In this document: in pieces, positions 54,605-62,549 of the stretch
Layout: every line of letters starts with the position of its first letter
Position numbering within the stretch: position 1 is the stretch's first letter
Source: Oscillatoria princeps RMCB-10
GTDB lineage: Bacteria; Cyanobacteriota; Cyanobacteriia; Cyanobacteriales; Oscillatoriaceae
Assembly: GCA_019359235.1 (NCBI GenBank)
Contig: JAHHHT010000030.1
Coordinates: forward strand, 1 to 64,000
DNA length: 64,000 bases
Direction: 5' to 3'
The notes under the pieces: generated by a model
Databases searched by the model: none
What the model saw: the letters and a program-made list of their open reading frames with translations, nothing else
Told to the model about the DNA's origin: nothing
Translations under genes and position numbers: made by a program

Positions 54605-54679
54605 AGATGAAGCGCGACAGCTCTTCAAACAGTGTGTCTAGAAGTGTGACCTAAGTTGATTGGTTGATGGACAGAAGCA
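54605..54679 (+). pseudogene. Remnant of the missing 5' end of TPR-CHAT gene 2
   Basis: Reading from 54605, TDEARQLFKQCV followed by a stop matches EADRLFQQCAEQ of the intact TPR-CHAT protein. Closer to the gene, W-TEALKTLQEVL (from 54668) matches YFRDALQTCQQVL, but an in-frame TGA lies at 54665-54667. The remnant therefore carries a stop and a frame change between itself and the intact downstream part. Confidence 0.65.
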
Positions 54680-56851
54680 TTGAAGACGTTGCAAGAGGTT
54701 CTAGCCACGGCAAGAGAAATCGGCGAACGTCTCGGCGTTGGGGCAGCGCTCAACTATATTGGGTCAGTTTACCGCAATCAGGGTCAGTATGCCAGAGCTT
54801 TGGAATTCTACCAGCAAGGCTTAACTGTTGCCAGAGTTGCCGGCGAGAGCGCCGGGGTTGGGACAGCGCTCAGCAATATTGGGACAGTTTACCACAATCT
54901 CGGTCAGTATGCCAGAGCTTTGGAATTCTTCCAGCAAGGCTTAGCTATTGCCAGATTTGTCGGCGACAGAGCGGGGGAAGGGAGAGCGCTCAACAATATT
55001 GGATTAGTGTACTGCAGTCTGGGTCAGTATGCCACTGCTTTGCAATTTTACCAGCAAGCCAATGCGATTGCAAGAGCTGTCGGCGACAAAGCGGGGGAAG
55101 GGAGAACGCTCAACAATATTGGATTAGTTTACGGCAGTCTGAGTCAGTATGCCACTGCTTTGCAATTATACCAGCAAGCCAATGCGATTGCAAGAGCTGT
55201 CGGCGACAAAGCGGGGGAAGGGAGAACGCTCAACAATATTGGATTAGTTTACGGCAGTCTGAGTCAGTATGCCACTGCTTTGCAATTTTACCAGCAAGCC
55301 AATGCGATTGCAAGAGCTGTCGGCGACAAAGCGGGGGAAGGGACAATGCTCAGCAATATTGGCCTCACTTACCTTCTAACCGGCAACTTCGCCGAAGCCG
55401 AGACAGCCCTACTCGCCGCCGTTGAGGTTAAGGAATCCCTGCGCCCCGGATTGACTGATGCCGATAAAGTGTCGATTTTTGACACGCAGGTTAACGATTA
55501 CCTAGCGCTGCAAAAAGCCCTGATCGCCCAGAATAAGAATTTGGCGGCTTTGGAAATTTCCGAACGGGGTAGGGCGCGGGCGTTTGTCGAATTATTAGCT
55601 AAACGGTTCTGCACCGCTCCTGTAGAGCGCGGAGTCGCGTCCCCAGATGTCGCGTCTTGCCAGCCGGCTGTCAAACCCCCCACCCTCTGGAAAATTAAAC
55701 AAATCGCCAAACAGCAAAACGCGGCACTCGTTGAATATTCGATTTTTAATCAATTTGACCCAACCGGCCAACAGATCCTGTCACCGGCACTTTACATTTG
55801 GGTCGTCAAACCCAGCGGCGAAATCGCCTTTCGCTCGGTTGACCTCACATCCCTCAATACCATTCTAGCAAACCTGATTGCCAGCAGCCGCGAATCCATC
55901 GGAGTCTTCCCAGAGCCGCCGGTGACTGGCACCGGTTCCAGACCGGCATCTCAACAAACACAGTCACCAAGCCAAACCGAAAAATTGCAGTTCCTCCACA
56001 AACTTCTCATTGAACCCATTGCCGACTTGCTGCCCAGTGACCCCAACGATAAAGTCATCTTTATCCCCCAAGACGATTTGTTCCTCGTTCCCTTCCCCGC
56101 TCTGCAAGATAGAGCCGGCAAATCTCTCATTGAAAAGCATACCATCCTCACCGCACCCGCCATTCAGGTATTAGAATTAACCCGCCAGCATGCCGAGACG
56201 CGATTAATCTCGTCTGTGCGAAACCTGGTTGTCGGAAATCCCACCATGCCCAGCGTACCGCCGGCACCCGGAGAGCCACCCCAACAGCTAGTGCCCTTAC
56301 CCGGTGCGGAACGAGAAGCTTTTGCTATCGCCCCCCTCCTCAACACAAAACCGATCGCCGGCAATCAAGCCACCAAAGCATTTATTGTAAAGCTGCTGCC
56401 CAAAGCGCGAATCATTCACCTGGCAACCCACGGATTGCTGGACAATATCCGGGGATTAGACAGCGCCATCGCCCTCGCCCCTTCTGGCGATGATAATGGC
56501 TTGCTCACCGCTGAGGAAATCCTCAATTTTAAATTAAATGCCGAATTAGTTGTGCTGAGCGCCTGCAACACCGGCAGGGGAAAAATCACCGGCGACGGCG
56601 TGGTTGGGCTGTCGAGAGCCTTAATCAGTGCCGGCACACCCAGCGTCATTGTTTCCCTGTGGTCAGTGCCAGACGCCCCCACCGCCTCCTTAATGGCTGA
56701 ATTTTACCAAAATCTGCAAAAAAACCCCGACAAAGCCCGCGCCTTGCGTTCCGCAATGCTGGCGACAAAGCAACAGCACCCCAACCCCAGAGACTGGGCT
56801 GCTTTCACACTGATTGGCGAAGCCGAGTCAAGTTTTATTAAAATTATTTGA
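54680..56851 (+). CDS. TPR-CHAT protease, 5'-truncated (possibly a pseudogene)
   Basis: 723 residues if started at TTG 54680; no ATG lies in frame after the stop at 54665, and no signal peptide or good ribosome-binding site is present. About six TPRs cover 5-235; three consecutive units (54990-55350) are almost identical, a recent 120-bp expansion. A CHAT domain follows with H584 (IIHLATHGLLD) and C629 (VLSACNTGRG), and FTLIGEAES closes the fold. The catalytic residues are intact, so the protein would be active if made. The paralog at 41615 is complete. The loss of the N-terminus suggests disruption; a sequencing error is possible. Confidence 0.75.
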   Translation: MKTLQEVLATAREIGERLGVGAALNYIGSVYRNQGQYARALEFYQQGLTVARVAGESAGVGTALSNIGTVYHNLGQYARALEFFQQGLAIARFVGDRAGEGRALNNIGLVYCSLGQYATALQFYQQANAIARAVGDKAGEGRTLNNIGLVYGSLSQYATALQLYQQANAIARAVGDKAGEGRTLNNIGLVYGSLSQYATALQFYQQANAIARAVGDKAGEGTMLSNIGLTYLLTGNFAEAETALLAAVEVKESLRPGLTDADKVSIFDTQVNDYLALQKALIAQNKNLAALEISERGRARAFVELLAKRFCTAPVERGVASPDVASCQPAVKPPTLWKIKQIAKQQNAALVEYSIFNQFDPTGQQILSPALYIWVVKPSGEIAFRSVDLTSLNTILANLIASSRESIGVFPEPPVTGTGSRPASQQTQSPSQTEKLQFLHKLLIEPIADLLPSDPNDKVIFIPQDDLFLVPFPALQDRAGKSLIEKHTILTAPAIQVLELTRQHAETRLISSVRNLVVGNPTMPSVPPAPGEPPQQLVPLPGAEREAFAIAPLLNTKPIAGNQATKAFIVKLLPKARIIHLATHGLLDNIRGLDSAIALAPSGDDNGLLTAEEILNFKLNAELVVLSACNTGRGKITGDGVVGLSRALISAGTPSVIVSLWSVPDAPTASLMAEFYQNLQKNPDKARALRSAMLATKQQHPNPRDWAAFTLIGEAESSFIKII
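54990..55350 (+). repeat. Nearly identical 120-bp TPR units in tandem
   Basis: Units starting near 54991, 55111 and 55231 each code GEGRTLNNIGLVYGSLSQYA and following, with few differences (the second and third are almost the same). A 120-bp period equals 40 residues, one TPR plus spacer. Confidence 0.93.
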
Positions 56852-57182
56852 TTGCTTTTTATAGCGCTTCTCAGTTGGATGAAGTACCAGAAACCCGGTT
56901 TCTTTAAGAAACCGGGTTTCTCACTACCTCATTAAGAGCGTGTTTGTCAAGTAATTGTTAAGCTTGAGTGGGGGCCATAAACCGGGTGTCTTGCTGGTAG
57001 GGGCGGGGCTCACCGGAGATGTCTCTGTGTTTTCCCGGATGTTAATAGGGGCGGGTTCATCCGAAATGTTTGCAGCAGGGCAAAGAAGAATGTTCGTAAA
57101 CCCGCCCCCGCCCCTACTTGCCGCTGACCCACCACAAGAAACCCGCTTTCTTGTGGCTTCACTTTTTATTTATAAATCAGCT
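56852..57182. other. Intergenic repeat-rich spacer
   Basis: No gene. It contains TATAGCGCTTCTCAGTTGGATGAAG, GGTAGGGGCGGGGCTC and AACCCGCCCCCGCCCCTAC arms of an inverted repeat (about 56995-57119), and a CAAGAAACCCGCTTTCTTGTG degenerate palindrome near 57134. Confidence 0.55.
56889..56921. repeat. Dispersed palindrome, AAACCCGGTTTCTT family (perfect)
   Basis: Same perfect inverted repeat as at 54194, 38 bases downstream of the TPR-CHAT stop; the CHAT gene is thus bracketed by two copies about 2.7 kb apart. Confidence 0.93.
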
Positions 57183-57386
57183 CTAATCCACAACCCTGAT
57201 CAAGCCTCGGCGCAAGCCGTCGAACACGCGGTCGATATGGTGCTGCTCGTGGGGGCTGAGCGCATCTTTAGATAACAAAGTCTTCATAAAGAGCTGTTGG
57301 TCCCCGCGCGTAATCCGGTGAGTAGTAAAGATTCGCTCGACGACCTGCTCCAGTGTGGGTTTGGGTGGATGCCCTTGATATTGCAT
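57183..57386 (-). CDS. Small conserved cyanobacterial protein of unknown function
   Basis: 67 residues: MQYQGHPPKPTLEQVVERIF, TTHRITRGDQQLFMKTLLSK, DALSPHEQHHIDRVFDGLRR, GLIRVVD. I recognise the pattern from cyanobacterial conserved hypothetical proteins of the same length, without known function. It is soluble and helical, with two possible helix-loop-helix units; ITRGDQQLFMKTLLSKDALS recalls EF-hand-like or regulator proteins only loosely. Single gene on the minus strand, in a repeat-rich region. Confidence 0.75.
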   Translation of the reverse strand: MQYQGHPPKPTLEQVVERIFTTHRITRGDQQLFMKTLLSKDALSPHEQHHIDRVFDGLRRGLIRVVD

Positions 57387-58223
57387 GGGACTACCGGAAC
57401 GCTACAGTTATCCTTGAGTGGATTGAGAGGTGAAAAAGCCCATCCCTTTCAAAGGAGCGGATGAGAGGTAACACCCCTGCTGACCCTTACATAGTGTACC
57501 CATTACCCCCCCGAAACTCTAAAAGTACAGCTCAACCTGTTTGAGCTGTCGCCTCGGAGGAAAGTGCCAGCAATCCACTCCCGGCATCTCACGCCCCAAA
57601 GGGGATTGAAAGCCTGATGGACACGAGACGCAAGTCCGCTGCGGGCGTCTTGCGCCTGCCTTTGTTAATTGCGGCAAGACAGGGATGCCATCCCCCGCTC
57701 ATCCAGTTGCCGTGCGGCGCGCAAGTGTTGCGGGACGCGACAGCGTCCAACGCCGGCCCGAGATTTTAGACTTTCTTTTTTAGAACCTGTGTTTAACCGG
57801 AAAACAAAAAATATAATTTGTTGTCAGCTTTTATCTGCTGTTTTTTAATTCAAAGCAATCAAACGGATTTTCCACCGGCCCTCATGCTTCGTCGATCAGC
57901 TGCTGGAGCGCCGGCATCTGGGCTGCGATATGCGCAGGCTAGCGCCGTGACGGGCGGGACGCCTGTCCGGCGGTGACATTGATAAATTTGTCTCTCACCA
58001 CCCACTATCATGCCAGCGTGCCCCATGCGCAAGCGTTGCGGCTCCGCAGGAGCGGCGTGCCCCGTGCCCTGCGCCCTGCGCCCAGTCCCCAGTGCTGCGA
58101 TTTTGGGAATTTTACTAGCATATTTCGCTCCTGCGCCGTCATTTCATCGTAAAATCTTTAAATATTGTGAAACTTTGCTAAGCCTGCTAAAGTTCTACAT
58201 CAACCCACGCTCCTGGAATCATT
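57387..58223. other. Intergenic region upstream of the GH57 gene
   Basis: About 840 bases. It holds CCCCAAAGGGGATTGAAAG at 57595-57613, resembling a CRISPR repeat end, but only once. 57790-57860 is AT-rich. No gene supported; a frame at 58010-58363 overlaps the GH57 start in another frame and is rejected. Confidence 0.5.
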
Positions 58224-59834
58224 ATGGCTCTTGGCTACCTGGCTCTGGTTCTGCACGCCCACTTGCCTTTTGTCCGCCACCCCGAAAGCGACTACGTTCT
58301 AGAAGAAGAGTGGCTCTACGAAGCGATTACAGAAACGTATATCCCTTTAATAAAAATATTTGAAGGGCTGAAGCGGGACGGCATTGATTTCAAAATCACC
58401 ATGACCATCACACCGCCCTTGGTGTCGATGCTGCGCGATCCGCTGCTGCAAGAGCGCTACGACGCCCACCTGGCCAAACTGCAAGAACTGGCGGAGCGAG
58501 AAATAGAGCACAACGCCCACAATGGCCACATCCGCTACCTGGCAGAACACTACGCCACAGAATTTAACCAGGCGCGGCAGGTGTGGGAGCGCTATAACGG
58601 GGATCTGGTAGACGCATTCAAGCAATTCTCAGACAGTGGCAACCTGGAAATCATTACCTGCGGTGCCACCCACGGCTACCTGCCACTGATGAGGATGTAT
58701 CCAGAAGCGGTGTGGGCGCAAATCAGAGTGGCCTGCGAGCACTACGAAGAGAACTTTGGGCGTCCTGCCAAGGGGATTTGGCTGCCGGAGTGCGCCTACT
58801 TTGAAGGGTTAGAGGTGGTACTGCGGGAAGCCGGTTTGCGCTACTTCCTCACCGATGGCCACGGCCTGCTCTACTCCCGCCCCCGCGCCCGCTGTGGCAG
58901 CTACGCTCCAATTTATACCGAGTCCGGGGTAGCCGCCTTCGGTCGCGATCAGGAATCCTCGCAACAGGTGTGGTCAACTCAGCTGGGCTATCCCAGCGAT
59001 CCGGTCTACCGGGAGTTTTACAAAGACTTGGGCTGGGAAGCGGAATACGAATACATCAAGCCCTACATCATGCCCAATGGCCAGCGGAAAAACGTTGGCA
59101 TCAAGTACCACAAGATCACCGGTCGGGGGCTGAGCTTGGCAGACAAGCAGCTCTACGATCCTTACTGGGCGAGGGAAAAAGCCGCTGAGCACGCCGGCAA
59201 CTTCATGATGAACCGGGAGCGCCAAATTTACCACCTCCACAGTATCATGCAGCGCCCCCCGATTGTGCTTTCCCCCTACGACGCCGAGCTATTTGGCCAC
59301 TGGTGGTATGAGGGCCCCTGGTTCATCGATTTTTGCGTTCGCAAGACTTGGTACGACCAAAAAACCTATGAGATGACGCACTTGGCTGATTATTTGCAAA
59401 AGCACCCCAAACAGCAAGTTGCCCGTCCCGCCCAGTCGAGCTGGGGGTGGAAAGGGTTCCACGAATACTGGCTCAATGACACCAATTCCTGGATTTACCC
59501 CCACCTGCACCAAGCCACAGAGCGGATGATTGAGCTCGCTAGGCGGCAGCCGGCAGACGAGCTGGAGTGGCGGGCGCTCAACCAAGCGGCGCGGGAGCTG
59601 CTGCTGGCGCAATCTTCTGACTGGGCGTTTATCATGCGCACCGGCACGATGGTGCCCTATGCCGTGCGGCGCACCCGCTCCCACTTAATGCGGTTCAATA
59701 AAATCTACGACGATATCAGCAACGGCAAAATCGACGCCGGCTGGCTGGAAAAAGTTGAGGATCTCGACAACATCTTCCCCAACATCGACTATCGCGTCTA
59801 CCAGCCCCTGTCAGTGCCAGCCGCGAGCCGCTGA
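58224..59834 (+). CDS. GH57 family 1,4-alpha-glucan branching enzyme
   Basis: 536 residues. GH57 motifs in order: VLHAHLPFVRH (motif 1), GATHGYLPL, GIWLPECAY with catalytic nucleophile E189, YFLTDGHGLL, and SPYDAELFGHWWYEG with the acid D353. A C-terminal helical domain (GTMVPYAVRRTRSHLMRFNK) is typical of GH57 branching enzymes such as the Thermus and Thermococcus enzymes, whose catalytic residues have nearly the same numbers. It forms alpha-1,6 branches in glycogen. The start is the ATG with MALGYLALVLHAHLP, the usual N-terminus. The length matches the family. Neighbours are unrelated; regulation is not visible. Confidence 0.92.
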   Translation: MALGYLALVLHAHLPFVRHPESDYVLEEEWLYEAITETYIPLIKIFEGLKRDGIDFKITMTITPPLVSMLRDPLLQERYDAHLAKLQELAEREIEHNAHNGHIRYLAEHYATEFNQARQVWERYNGDLVDAFKQFSDSGNLEIITCGATHGYLPLMRMYPEAVWAQIRVACEHYEENFGRPAKGIWLPECAYFEGLEVVLREAGLRYFLTDGHGLLYSRPRARCGSYAPIYTESGVAAFGRDQESSQQVWSTQLGYPSDPVYREFYKDLGWEAEYEYIKPYIMPNGQRKNVGIKYHKITGRGLSLADKQLYDPYWAREKAAEHAGNFMMNRERQIYHLHSIMQRPPIVLSPYDAELFGHWWYEGPWFIDFCVRKTWYDQKTYEMTHLADYLQKHPKQQVARPAQSSWGWKGFHEYWLNDTNSWIYPHLHQATERMIELARRQPADELEWRALNQAARELLLAQSSDWAFIMRTGTMVPYAVRRTRSHLMRFNKIYDDISNGKIDAGWLEKVEDLDNIFPNIDYRVYQPLSVPAASR

Positions 59835-60241
59835 CTATTGGGACAGGCAAGATGCCTGTCCTACGCCTCAAGCCTTGTGGGGTGCGCTCCCTGAAGGCAG
59901 CCCCAACGCCTGTGGGTGGCTCTCAGCGGCGAACGCACCCTACCTGTGCACAAATTCACCTAACCGGCGCAGGCTCCCTCACTACTGGTGGGGGAGCCTC
60001 TGTTGTTGCCGGTGTGCCGGTGCCAGCCGCAGGCTGCGAGAACGCAGCCCCCACGGGATGACTCTCTGCGGGGAACGCACCCCGCCCGGGCCCAGCGATC
60101 CCGAAGCCCAGATTAATATTTATGTTAAATTTTGTAAATATAAGTCATTTTGTAGTTTTAGATACAGAATCACCTGATATAGTGAATACAGAAGGGCAAA
60201 AAAGCCAGCCCCACCAGCCAGAAAACCAGGAGGAACCCACC
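59835..60241. other. Intergenic region with hairpins between GH57 and the small-gene pair
   Basis: Holds the hairpin directly after GH57 (59841-59861), a second hairpin AGGCTCCC/GGGAGCCT at 59971-59999, fragments of GGTGCGCTCC...GAACGCACCC type, and AT-rich DNA (60110-60190), probably the promoter region of the small-gene pair. Confidence 0.55.
59841..59861. terminator. Hairpin after GH57
   Basis: Perfect 9-bp stem GGACAGGCA / TGCCTGTCC with a 3-base loop, 6 bases after the stop codon. No T-run, so a stability hairpin or weak terminator. Confidence 0.5.
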
Positions 60242-60442
60242 ATGTCTGCTCAAGAACAAGCTCGCTCTCTGATGCTCCGCCACCATCACTTAGTCAAGAA
60301 CCGACAGCAGTCCATGCTGTGCCGCGCCGCTGCGGAAGCTGGCCTTCCCCCGGAAGCGGCTAACTACTGGGGCCACATTCAAGGCAAGCCCCAGTCTGAA
60401 AACCAGATCAGCTATGACCGCTCGCAGGCGACGATGAGCTGA
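60242..60442 (+). CDS. Small histidine-rich cyanobacterial protein, copy 1
   Basis: 66 residues from ATG 60242, with a strong AGGAGG 8 bases upstream; the frame upstream of this ATG is not conserved. Sequence: MSAQEQARSLMLRHHHLVKN, RQQSMLCRAAAEAGLPPEAA, NYWGHIQGKPQSENQISYDR, SQATMS. The triplet HHH and RQQS..CRAAAE core is conserved with copy 2. No signal or membrane part. Function unknown; no named family recognised. It forms a two-gene unit with copy 2, and a good terminator follows. Confidence 0.82.
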   Translation: MSAQEQARSLMLRHHHLVKNRQQSMLCRAAAEAGLPPEAANYWGHIQGKPQSENQISYDRSQATMS

Positions 60443-60506
60443 GTGCCATCCAGCGATAGAACATCCAGCGATAGAAATTGAAGCGATTGCAACGGAGGAA
60501 TCTGAC

Positions 60507-60701
60507 ATGTCCGCTCAAGACCAAGCTCGCGTCCTGATGATGCGCCACCATCACATTATTAAGAACCGCCAGCAATCCCTGCTGACTCGTGCGGCGGCTG
60601 AAGTGGGACTGGAAGCTACTGATTACTGGAACCCCATCCAAGGAAAGCTATCTGCCGCCAACCGAGTGACTTACGACCGCAGCAACGCAACGATGAGCTA
60701 A
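60507..60701 (+). CDS. Small histidine-rich cyanobacterial protein, copy 2
   Basis: 64 residues, with a GGAGG about 8 bases upstream. MSAQDQARVLMMRHHHIIKN, RQQSLLTRAAAEVGLEATDY, WNPIQGKLSAANRVTYDRSN, ATMS. It aligns with copy 1 end to end at more than half of the positions, including the HHH, the RQQS, the IQGK and the final YDRS.ATMS. The 64-base spacing to copy 1 and the shared terminator suggest one transcript. Function unknown. Confidence 0.82.
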   Translation: MSAQDQARVLMMRHHHIIKNRQQSLLTRAAAEVGLEATDYWNPIQGKLSAANRVTYDRSNATMS

Positions 60702-60846
60702 AGTGCACAACGATTGCAGAATCGCCTTGTGGTTTGCCTCCTAGAACTCAAGCGCAGTGGTTGCAGCCGGTCGGCGAGCCGATCGATCCAACCCACCTGA
60801 ACAAGCAACTCAATCGAACTCACTCAATTGAATAAACAAACTGGCG

Positions 60847-60880
60847 GGGCGCTCACAAGAAAGAGCGCCCTTAAATTTTT
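60847..60880 (+). terminator. Rho-independent terminator of the small-gene pair
   Basis: 8-bp GC stem GGGCGCTC (60847-60854) with GAGCGCCC (60863-60870), an 8-base loop, followed by TTAAATTTTT. The best terminator in the window. It lies 146 bases after the last stop; the intervening stretch 60702-60846 has no ORF. Confidence 0.85.
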
Positions 60881-60900
60881 GGCGCAGGGTATGGGGCGTG

Positions 60901-60976
60901 GGATGCAAGGATGCAAGGATGCAAGGATGCAAGGATGCAAGGATGCAAGGATTGAGGATTGAGGATTGAGGATTGA
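60901..60976. repeat. GGATGCAA octamer (6) followed by GGATTGA heptamer (4)
   Basis: An array of six exact 8-bp units that switches without a gap to four 7-bp units sharing the GGAT start. It sits just downstream of the terminator and before the pentapeptide gene. Confidence 0.95.
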
Positions 60977-61068
60977 TTGTTGTGCCCCACGCCCAATGCG
61001 ATGATGCCCAATGCCCATATATGATAGCTTGGGATATCAGGTAGGTCCCTACGACACGAAAATTGGCA

Positions 61069-62298
61069 ATGCAAGCACCTCTGACCTCAAAACCCCAGCC
61101 AGACTGCCTGTCAATGGAATTGACCGGCATACCCGCCCGCACCGGCGCAGCCTTGAGCGATCGGATTGACCTGTATTTGACGCTGCACTTTGACGAAGCT
61201 TGGCAGCCGCTGATCGGGGGGCGCTTCAAATTTGGCCTCACCGGCGGGCAGCTGAAGCTGAAGCTAGAAAATGGCCAAATGCCGGAACAGTCCCGCCAGA
61301 TCCACGGCAACGTCCAGCTTTTCGACGAAAACTCTACCGCCTGTCAGGTCACTGGCAGCGGTACGGAAACGGAACCCTGCTGGGTTTTTGCACTCAAACC
61401 TTTGGCGAGCCCGCCGGTTTTAAAAGCGGAAATCAAAAATTTTAGGCTGGGAACGCTGCAAGTGAAGGAGATGCCTTGCGAAGTGCGGGGCGTGTTTGAA
61501 GTGCCACCGGCTTGCGTGCGCCTCACCCATGTGGAAGGACTTTGGCCACACGACATCAGCCCCAACAAACATGCGGTGCTCGAAAGAAAGCTGGTGATGT
61601 CCATCGACGACCTGCAACTCAAGCCGAATCTCAGTCGCGCTGTTGTGCTGCAATACAATTCGCTAGAGGTTTCGCCCCACTGGAGCAGTTACCAGACCGA
61701 GGAGTCGGCTGTCAGCTCCGCTGAACTGGAAACACTGATCCAGCAGGTTTTAGCGGCAAAAACTGATGACTTTGTGGAGCTGGCAAACATTGCGGGACTC
61801 AATCCGCTCTCGGATTTCGCCGGTGCCAATTTGCAGGGCACTAACCTGAATGCCGCTAACCTTGCCGGTGCCCATCTTGCCGGTGCTAACCTGCGCGGCT
61901 CTCTGCTCAACGATGCGGATTTGAGTGAGGCGGACTTGAGCTTGGCTAATTTTGCCGGCGCTGATTTGAGCGGTGCGCTGCTCAGCGATGCCAACCTCCA
62001 AGACGCTGACTTGCACCGCTGCGCTCTGGCGCTGGTTTCTTTGAGCGGCGCTAACCTCAAGGGTGCCAATCTCAGGGAGGCGAATCTCAGCAATGCCAAT
62101 CTCAGCGATGCGGACTTGAGTGACGCTAACCTTGCCGGTGCTGACTTGCGCCACGCTGGGCTAGTCTTAACCAATCTCACCGGCGCTAACCTTGCCGGTG
62201 CTTTGGTGCAGGAGGCGCGATTCAAGAAGGATTCCGGGCTCTCTGAGGAGATGGAAGCCGATTTGAAGCGGCGAGGCGCGATTTTTGAGGAGTTGTGA
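61069..62298 (+). CDS. Pentapeptide-repeat protein with beta-rich N-terminal domain
   Basis: 409 residues from ATG 61069 (TTG 61063 is two codons earlier). Residues 1-215 form a beta-rich domain (RIDLYLTLHFDEAWQPLIGG, LKLKLENGQ, WVFALKPLASPPVLKAEIKN) that I do not recognise. A short helical link (ELETLIQQVLAAKTDDFVEL) and ANIAGLNPLSDFAGANL lead to pentapeptide repeats (about 250-385). The C-terminal tail GLSEEMEADLKRRGAIFEE matches the tail of the next gene's product. No signal peptide. The module seems to be an adaptor scaffold joined to different N-terminal heads. Confidence 0.83.
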   Translation: MQAPLTSKPQPDCLSMELTGIPARTGAALSDRIDLYLTLHFDEAWQPLIGGRFKFGLTGGQLKLKLENGQMPEQSRQIHGNVQLFDENSTACQVTGSGTETEPCWVFALKPLASPPVLKAEIKNFRLGTLQVKEMPCEVRGVFEVPPACVRLTHVEGLWPHDISPNKHAVLERKLVMSIDDLQLKPNLSRAVVLQYNSLEVSPHWSSYQTEESAVSSAELETLIQQVLAAKTDDFVELANIAGLNPLSDFAGANLQGTNLNAANLAGAHLAGANLRGSLLNDADLSEADLSLANFAGADLSGALLSDANLQDADLHRCALALVSLSGANLKGANLREANLSNANLSDADLSDANLAGADLRHAGLVLTNLTGANLAGALVQEARFKKDSGLSEEMEADLKRRGAIFEEL

Positions 62299-62549
62299 GC
62301 TGCTGCGCTCTGCCGGTGCGGATAGCTCTGGTATCCTTTTGCCGGCATTTCTCACAGCGGGCTGTTTAACGTTGCCGCGCCTTTGAGGATATTATGTCCG
62401 GTTGATTAATGGCAGCTAGGAGACCGGCGAGGGGAATCAACAATGCGAGCGTATATCTTGCTAGCGTTCCAAGTGCCCAGTGCCAACAGCTGTGACAGCC
62501 CGGATCGCTACATTGAAAGTAACATTACTATTCTAGCGGAAGTAAGATC
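62299..62549. other. Short intergenic region
   Basis: About 250 bases between the two pentapeptide genes. No gene, no clear terminator; the second half (ATATCTTGCTAGCGTTCC) may hold a promoter. Confidence 0.4.

Noticed and set aside
54664-55425. Ser/Gln/Arg-rich plus-strand ORF overlapping TPR-CHAT 2
   Set aside because: It is the +1 frame of the near-identical TPR repeats; repeats keep all frames open.
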